NCBI GenBank assembly: GCA_020746105.1
Contig: CM036621.1
Coordinates: 50,936,264-51,000,263 of the forward strand
Source: Trogon surrucura
Lineage: Eukaryota > Chordata > Aves > Trogoniformes > Trogonidae
Direction: 5' to 3'
DNA length: 64,000 bases
Shown here piece after piece: positions 58,466 to 64,000 of this stretch (position 1 is the first letter of the stretch; each line of letters starts with the position of its first letter). Below the pieces are notes generated by a model. The model was not told where the DNA came from, did not search any database, and saw only the letters and a list, made by a program, of their open reading frames with translations. Position numbers and translations under genes: made by a program.

Positions 58466-60944
58466 GCAATACACTGCAATACTAATTGGCAACTTTCTGC
58501 ATTATAATCTGGGTTTGGCTGGCTTGTGCTTGGATTCTGTGGAACTTGATGCCAACAGTTTGCTCGGGAGAACAGTGTTCATTGTTTTGGTGCAAAAATA
58601 ACACTGCAGCTTGATGACAGCAGTGCCAGAAAGGCCTGCTTAAAAATATTAGTAAGGTAGACAGACACTGAGAGCACTCTAGAGCAGTTTGTAAGAAACG
58701 CTACAATGCCAGTATTAAATTCCAGCGTGGGAGAACATTGATTTCATCAGTTGCTGCCTGGCAGGACTCTGCTCCTGCTTCCTGTGAACTTAGGCAGTTT
58801 TGTTTAGTGCTGGCTGATTTCACCTTGGGAGACAGGTTCAGTCTTCCAGTCTGCGTGGCCCTGCTCCGAGTTCCCCTCAGATGGAAAGCACTCCACACAT
58901 AAAGATGATCTTCAGTCATGAGGGTGCTGCGTGGCATGAGGGGAGAATCCGCCTCTGGCCAGAACAATTCAGGAGGTTAAGCAAGAGGACAATTCCCTGA
59001 TGTTAGGAGCACTCTGAAAGTTTGCAGGGAGAACGTAAACACCTTTCCCCAGCGCTCACCATGTTCCTTTCCTTAAGGACCTTTATGTTGAAAAGTGACT
59101 GCAGTTGTGAAACAGTTGTTGAGAGCTCTGATAGGATTTCAGCTTGTTTTTATTTGGAAGGGAGTTTCTCAAGAGGGATTCTTTGCTTTTCCTCCCAGGG
59201 ATCATTCCTCATTGGGCACACAACCTTCTCATCTTGGCTAATAGGATTAGAAAAAGCCCACGGACAGATTTCCTGCAGGCCACAGACAGCGAAGTGAAGT
59301 TTACAGATACTACACTGTATCTTTGTCCCTTCTTTTCTAATCCTAGCTATATTAATTTATTCAGTGCTGGTTTCCAGAGACAAAATTAATTGGGCCAACA
59401 CAGCAGCTTTTTCCTGTAATTGCTTATGTAGAAAAGGCTTGTTGAGTATCTTCTCATGTAAATCATTGCCCAGCAGTCTGAAATCAACCTTCACTCTTGT
59501 GGCTGCTAATAAGAGAGATTTGAAATGTGCCTCTCTCAGCGCAAGCTCTGCCTGAAATGTAACATACTTGAGTGTACTACATTACACCCAGTAATACAGA
59601 GCATATGCTGGCATCTTACTTTGGTGCCTGCTTACTTCCCAACACACTTGACAGAGCCCTGTTCCCTCGGCTTGCACTTGTGCCAGGGAAGCCACGGCTT
59701 CTTGGCACCTGATGTTGGAGCAGAGGGACAGGAGGACATACATTTTCAGCTCAGAGGCAGTGAAAACACACTTTGGATCAGAATTATCCGGCTCACGGCT
59801 GAATGCCCTCAAAGCACATTTGCATCGGCTTGTTCTAGTTTCATTCAGTTCCCCACAGAGATCAGGGCCCCGTAGGCAACACCTGGTACATGCCTAGGTA
59901 TAGACCAGCCTCGGCTGTTGTGTTGTGTTCTCTTTTGTCTTTTAATCAATTTAGCTGGGCTGCCTTAAGAACTTTAGCAGTCTTAATTTGTTTAACTGCT
60001 ATCAAAGTGTTGACTGAGGGAAGGTAAACTGCCCTAAGCTAATTTGAAATTGGAAGCAGTTCAAATCCTGGCAGAAGTACAACTGCCTCATCCGTTTTCA
60101 AATAGATTTGGCATCCTCATGCTAAGAGTATGTACATGTGTGGTGGTATTTCTTATAGTGCAGGAGGTCTTGCTCCAAAGACTACCTCGACTGGGAGCAC
60201 AGGCGATGGAGGGAGACTGACTGCACTCCTGTCACCTCCTAGCTGACTGTGCAAGGTAGGAAGCTCCCAAGTCTGGTGCCTGTTGGACTGTCGCGTCCTT
60301 CCAAGGTGATGAGGTGATCTGCCACCTGAAGTGGTATATAAGGGGCATATAATACTTTCCTCCACATTATGGTAGTGCCTTTGGAATTTTTTTTCCCATG
60401 CAAGCATTGGCTTCTTTAGCAATGTAGTTGTGGCTTTCAGAGCCCGAGGGCTTCTGAAGCAGACCAGTGAGCCCAGCTGGGCTGCCCCACCCACAGCTTT
60501 TGGCTGGCCTGTGGGTGAGTGGAGAGGAGGAGCAGGGCTGAGTTGCCTTTTGAAAGGGCTCTTCAAAGACATGCCAGATGAAAGAAAAGCTATTTGAGAA
60601 TGGATAGAAATAATAACTGTACCTGTTCAGGAAAGCTTCTGGAAAAACACCTTTCATTCACTTTAGTTCAGTGTCTTAGTTTTAATCTCAGAACCGAGAG
60701 ACCTTGCATCTCCTTAAGAGAGTTCTGTGCAGAAAACCAGAAATCCTCAGATAATCCCTACAGAGTAAGAGGCAGTGATGCTACATTTGATGGGAGAGAA
60801 TAGAGTGCCTTGTTGCCACCCACATAAACCACATTCCTGCCAAGTGCTTGGTGGGTAGTTTTTGTGAAACGCCTGTTCTTGGAGACAGTCAGTATTTGAC
60901 TGGACAAGGCTCAGAGCAATGGGATATAAATTTGAGGTTGGCCT

Positions 60945-61015
60945 TACATTCAGAGGGTTGGATCATATCACCACCACAGACCCCTTGTAACCTAATCTGT
61001 TGTAGGATTCTGTGA
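60945..61015 (+). mobile_element. CR1 3'-end remnant
   Basis: GAGGGTTGGATCATATCACC, then CCCCTTGTAACCTAATC, then AGGATTCTGTGATGG follows the CR1 terminal GGTTGGACTAGATGA...TTCCAACCT...ATTCTGTGAT pattern with several substitutions. Confidence 0.7.
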
Positions 61016-64000
61016 TGGAGTAATGTGTAGTTTTGTTTTGGGCTGGGATGGTTTTTTTGCTTGGCTTTTTTTTTAGGGGAAAGTTTCTTTTGTAAAAAGT
61101 TTTACAACTTTTGCAAAACAAAGCTGTGTAAAAACTGAGAAATGCCCCATGTCCCACAGTGCACTAGCAAGGCAAGCTGCAGTAAAATCCACCTGTGGCT
61201 CTTCCGACAGTTCAGAACGTGACAGTCCTCCAGAACAGATGTCTCACTGTCCCGTTCAGCATGGCTTTGGCATGCATTTGTGAGCATGAGATAACATCCA
61301 TGCAACTGCACCAGAAAATATGCTGCTTATCCTTTGAGCTGGGCGGTAAAGCTGTGCTCTGTAACATTTGCTCCGTGCCTGACTCATTAAACATCAGGTT
61401 TCTCACTAGAAACTATCAGGTTTCATCACTGTATGCAGAGAAAGGTTTCCACTTCTTCACTCTCTGTTTGACATCTTGCTTTGAGGCTGCTGGCTCACTT
61501 ATACGTCCCTGGGTCAACAAAAGATCTCTGAGCTCTTTATAACTGTAGGTGGCAGGTTTGGAACTCGTCTAAATTAGGTCAAGAAATCTGCTCTTAATGG
61601 CAACTTAGTGTCCCTTGTGAAAGAACCACGTTGCAGCTTAGCTCTTGGTGGACAAGGAGGCGTGCTCAGAGAAGTCTAATAAGCATCCATCTGTGCTGGT
61701 GCAAGGGAACTGCAAGTGGAGCGTGCAGCAAGCAGTGCTTTCCCTCACTTTTATCCCCTCTATTCAGCATGAAGGGGAAGCTGTGTCACAATCCTGTTGT
61801 TCTTCCACCAGCCGAACTGTCTGCAATGGTAGTGCAATCCAATGTAACGAACAAGTCTAAACTTACCTGCAGTACTGCTCATGCAGGATGGCAAGAGGAG
61901 AGATGAGTTGTTTACTGGCCTACTGAAGAATACAAATAACCAGGCTTCGAGAGAGACATGCAGAATTGATTTTTGCCTTCTGGTTCCCTGCAGTGAGCAA
62001 GCACCTCGGGCATTAACACTCCAGTGTATCGGCTTACTGCACCCCGGAGATAGCGTTTTCAGTCATCAGAGCCCTGCTAAATGATATGCTGTCACTAGTA
62101 CACGTGTTCATTGCAGTCCTGCACTATCAAGTGATGTCTGATGGATTCTCCATCACATGTGGCTGTGCGGCAGCCCTTACACTGCAGGGAGCAAAAACCT
62201 GAAGTCTGGTGAAACTACAGAGAAGAGGATCCAATAGTAACCAGTGAACAGAACCAAGCCCGTGCATCTCTGGCAGTAGCAGGCCACAGGCAGCCACTGC
62301 ACGACAGTTCTGGAAAGAATCAAGGAGTCTCAAAGGTCACAAAAATAGGTCACATTTCCAACTGGGACGCTGAACGCAGTCCTCCAGGGCACACAGAAAT
62401 GGAGCAGATCCACTGTGTAGCTAGCCCCGCTTGACCAGTGATGCCACGTTTGTACACCACTTAAAGTGCGCCAGACAAACACCCAGCCAGTCAGCAAACC
62501 CAACCTGGTCAGTTGAGGTGAGGCAGGTGTTACTGGAGAGGGAGTGAGGCAGAGCTGTGGAATAGCTTCTGGCAAGCGACAGAGCAACACTGCCTAGCTG
62601 AGCCAAGTTCGTCGGGTGGAAACCCATTTCCAGATCTCCAAAATACACTAGCTACATCTTGGCAGGCAGGTCAATAGAGGATATTTCCCACCCAGGTGAC
62701 TGAATTTGCATCCCTCTACGTATATACATATATGCCCTTCTCATCAGCTTGGGAGTACGAATTTCATGGGGAATGAGTTGAGAAAATTTGCTTCAGACTC
62801 AGTTTGTAAGGCCTTTGGATTTTAAAGAAAAAGGAAAAATAAACAATTTGGGGAAGTAACTCATCCGTTCCGTCCTTTAGTACAGGTCACTGTGTTTTTG
62901 GAGTCTTTTCCAAAGATGCATAGGCCTGGGAGGAAAGGGGGCAAGAAACGTTTTTAAAAAGGAGGGGCAAAGGAATCAGAGGAAAACAATGCTGAGACAT
63001 TTGCTTTGAAGAATTCAATCCTAGCAGTGGTCTTAGGATGGTAGTTATGTACATAGTTAGAGCAGTATGATGGCAGTGGGAATAGAAGCTACTTGCAAAG
63101 CAAAAAATTGTATATTAAAGCAGATAAGTTAAGAGTGCAAGTTGTGCTCAGACAGCTATCAGGCCTATTAAAGTCTAGAAGCTGTGCTAGGTGCTAAATA
63201 AATCAAGGAGAGTCACTTGACATTTGCTAGCTGGAAGAGGAGGGTTCCCCTTTAAAGAAGGGCTTCATTTCCACCTCCTTATAGACTTGAGTGATGGCAC
63301 CATACATCTGAGCTCTCTCTGGAAATACTAACACTGAACTGCTTAGAGCGAGGATGAGGTTATTAGCTTCAGCAGGAAATGGAAATTTGCCCTTAATATA
63401 CATGTGGAATTGAATTGTCGGTAGCACAAAGCTTTGGAGAGTGCCCATGCAAAATGAGAAAACGATCTAAATTTAAAATTGTCCTCAGTATCATGGAAAG
63501 TAATTTTGCAGCATGCTTGTCCCCCTTCACCTTTCCACATCACAATCTGCAGAGATTTACTCTATTAATTTAGGCTTAAACGCAGGACCTGAGTCAGAAT
63601 TTTTTGAAACGGTTACTGGTAAGGGGAGAAGTAAGCTTTTCTCAAAGTGATGTAGGCCAGTAGGTTTCTTCAGTGCATGTTTGAGGATGCCTTCCAGAAC
63701 AGATGGCTCAAATGTGGAAGACTTGTCAGACATAGGCTTACTGAGGACTCCTCAGTTACCTACTAAAAGCTTCAAGTGCTGGATGAAGACAGGGCAGACA
63801 GAGGGAAAGGACAGCAATTGATGTGACGTCTCAGTATCAGAGCTGTTTCTGTAGCTGGCCAGCCCACTGAAAACCTCCAGGGAGGACCATGCAGCCTTTT
63901 CCAGTGTTCCAGGCAGCCATTTACATTTCAGACAAGGGCTGATCTCATGAATGATGTGCTACAGAGGATAGTTCAGCAGCCCCTTTCTTTTCCAGGATGC

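Larger units (their letters stand above)
57539..64000 (+). other. LANCL1: LANCL1 intron 2, open at the window edge
   Basis: At least 6.4 kb. It contains T-rich tracts at 58410-58465 and a CR1 3' remnant near 60945-61015. No third coding exon was found. The TTTTCCAG just before the right edge is not followed by the expected Ile-Ala-Val codons. Confidence 0.85.

Noticed and set aside
58020..58601. 193-codon plus-strand frame in LANCL1 intron 2
   Set aside because: It runs through the T-rich tract as poly-Phe, lies inside an intron and resembles nothing known.
63980..64000. Possible LANCL1 exon 3 acceptor (TTTTCCAG then GATGC)
   Set aside because: The next LANCL1 residues should be Ile-Ala-Val-Leu-Tyr after a split Gly. 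GATGC does not fit and too little sequence remains.

Overview
The window is nuclear DNA of a vertebrate, almost certainly a bird. The evidence is split genes with GT-AG introns, CR1 LINE fragments as the main interspersed repeat, and a solo LTR of the avian ERVL type. The species cannot be named from the sequence.

Two protein genes are present, arranged head to head. CPS1 (mitochondrial carbamoyl-phosphate synthase, ammonia) runs on the minus strand. Its first 16 coding exons, about 612 residues, lie between 34866 and 219, and the rest lies beyond the left edge. They cover the transit peptide, the CarA-like N-terminal domain, the degenerate glutamine-amidotransferase domain and the start of the first ATP-grasp half. 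Every exon joins in frame with canonical splice sites, with no stop or frameshift. LANCL1 (LanC-like protein 1) runs on the plus strand. Its first two coding exons (57185-57268 and 57421-57538) follow a GC-box, CpG-rich promoter, and intron 2 runs off the right edge. The same CPS1/LANCL1 pairing is known from human 2q34.

Layout: 1-34866 holds CPS1 exons and introns, with a 5'-truncated CR1 in intron 7 (about 11053-13060), a 402-bp solo LTR with a perfect 5-bp target duplication in intron 6, a MIR-like fossil SINE in intron 1 and a partial CR1 at the left edge. 34867-57184 is the 22-kb intergenic space. It holds four CR1 3' fragments, A-rich tracts, a palindrome with a C/EBP-type core and, just before LANCL1, a composite minisatellite. 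57185-64000 holds the start of LANCL1 and its large intron 2.

The most notable observation is in the CPS1 amidotransferase domain. The catalytic Cys is already Ser in mammalian CPS1. In this genome the His-Pro-Glu part of the triad also reads Tyr-Pro-Asp, so all three triad positions are changed in an otherwise intact gene. No new gene system was found. The other observations concern repeats, possible regulatory elements and the evolution of CPS1 in a uricotelic lineage.
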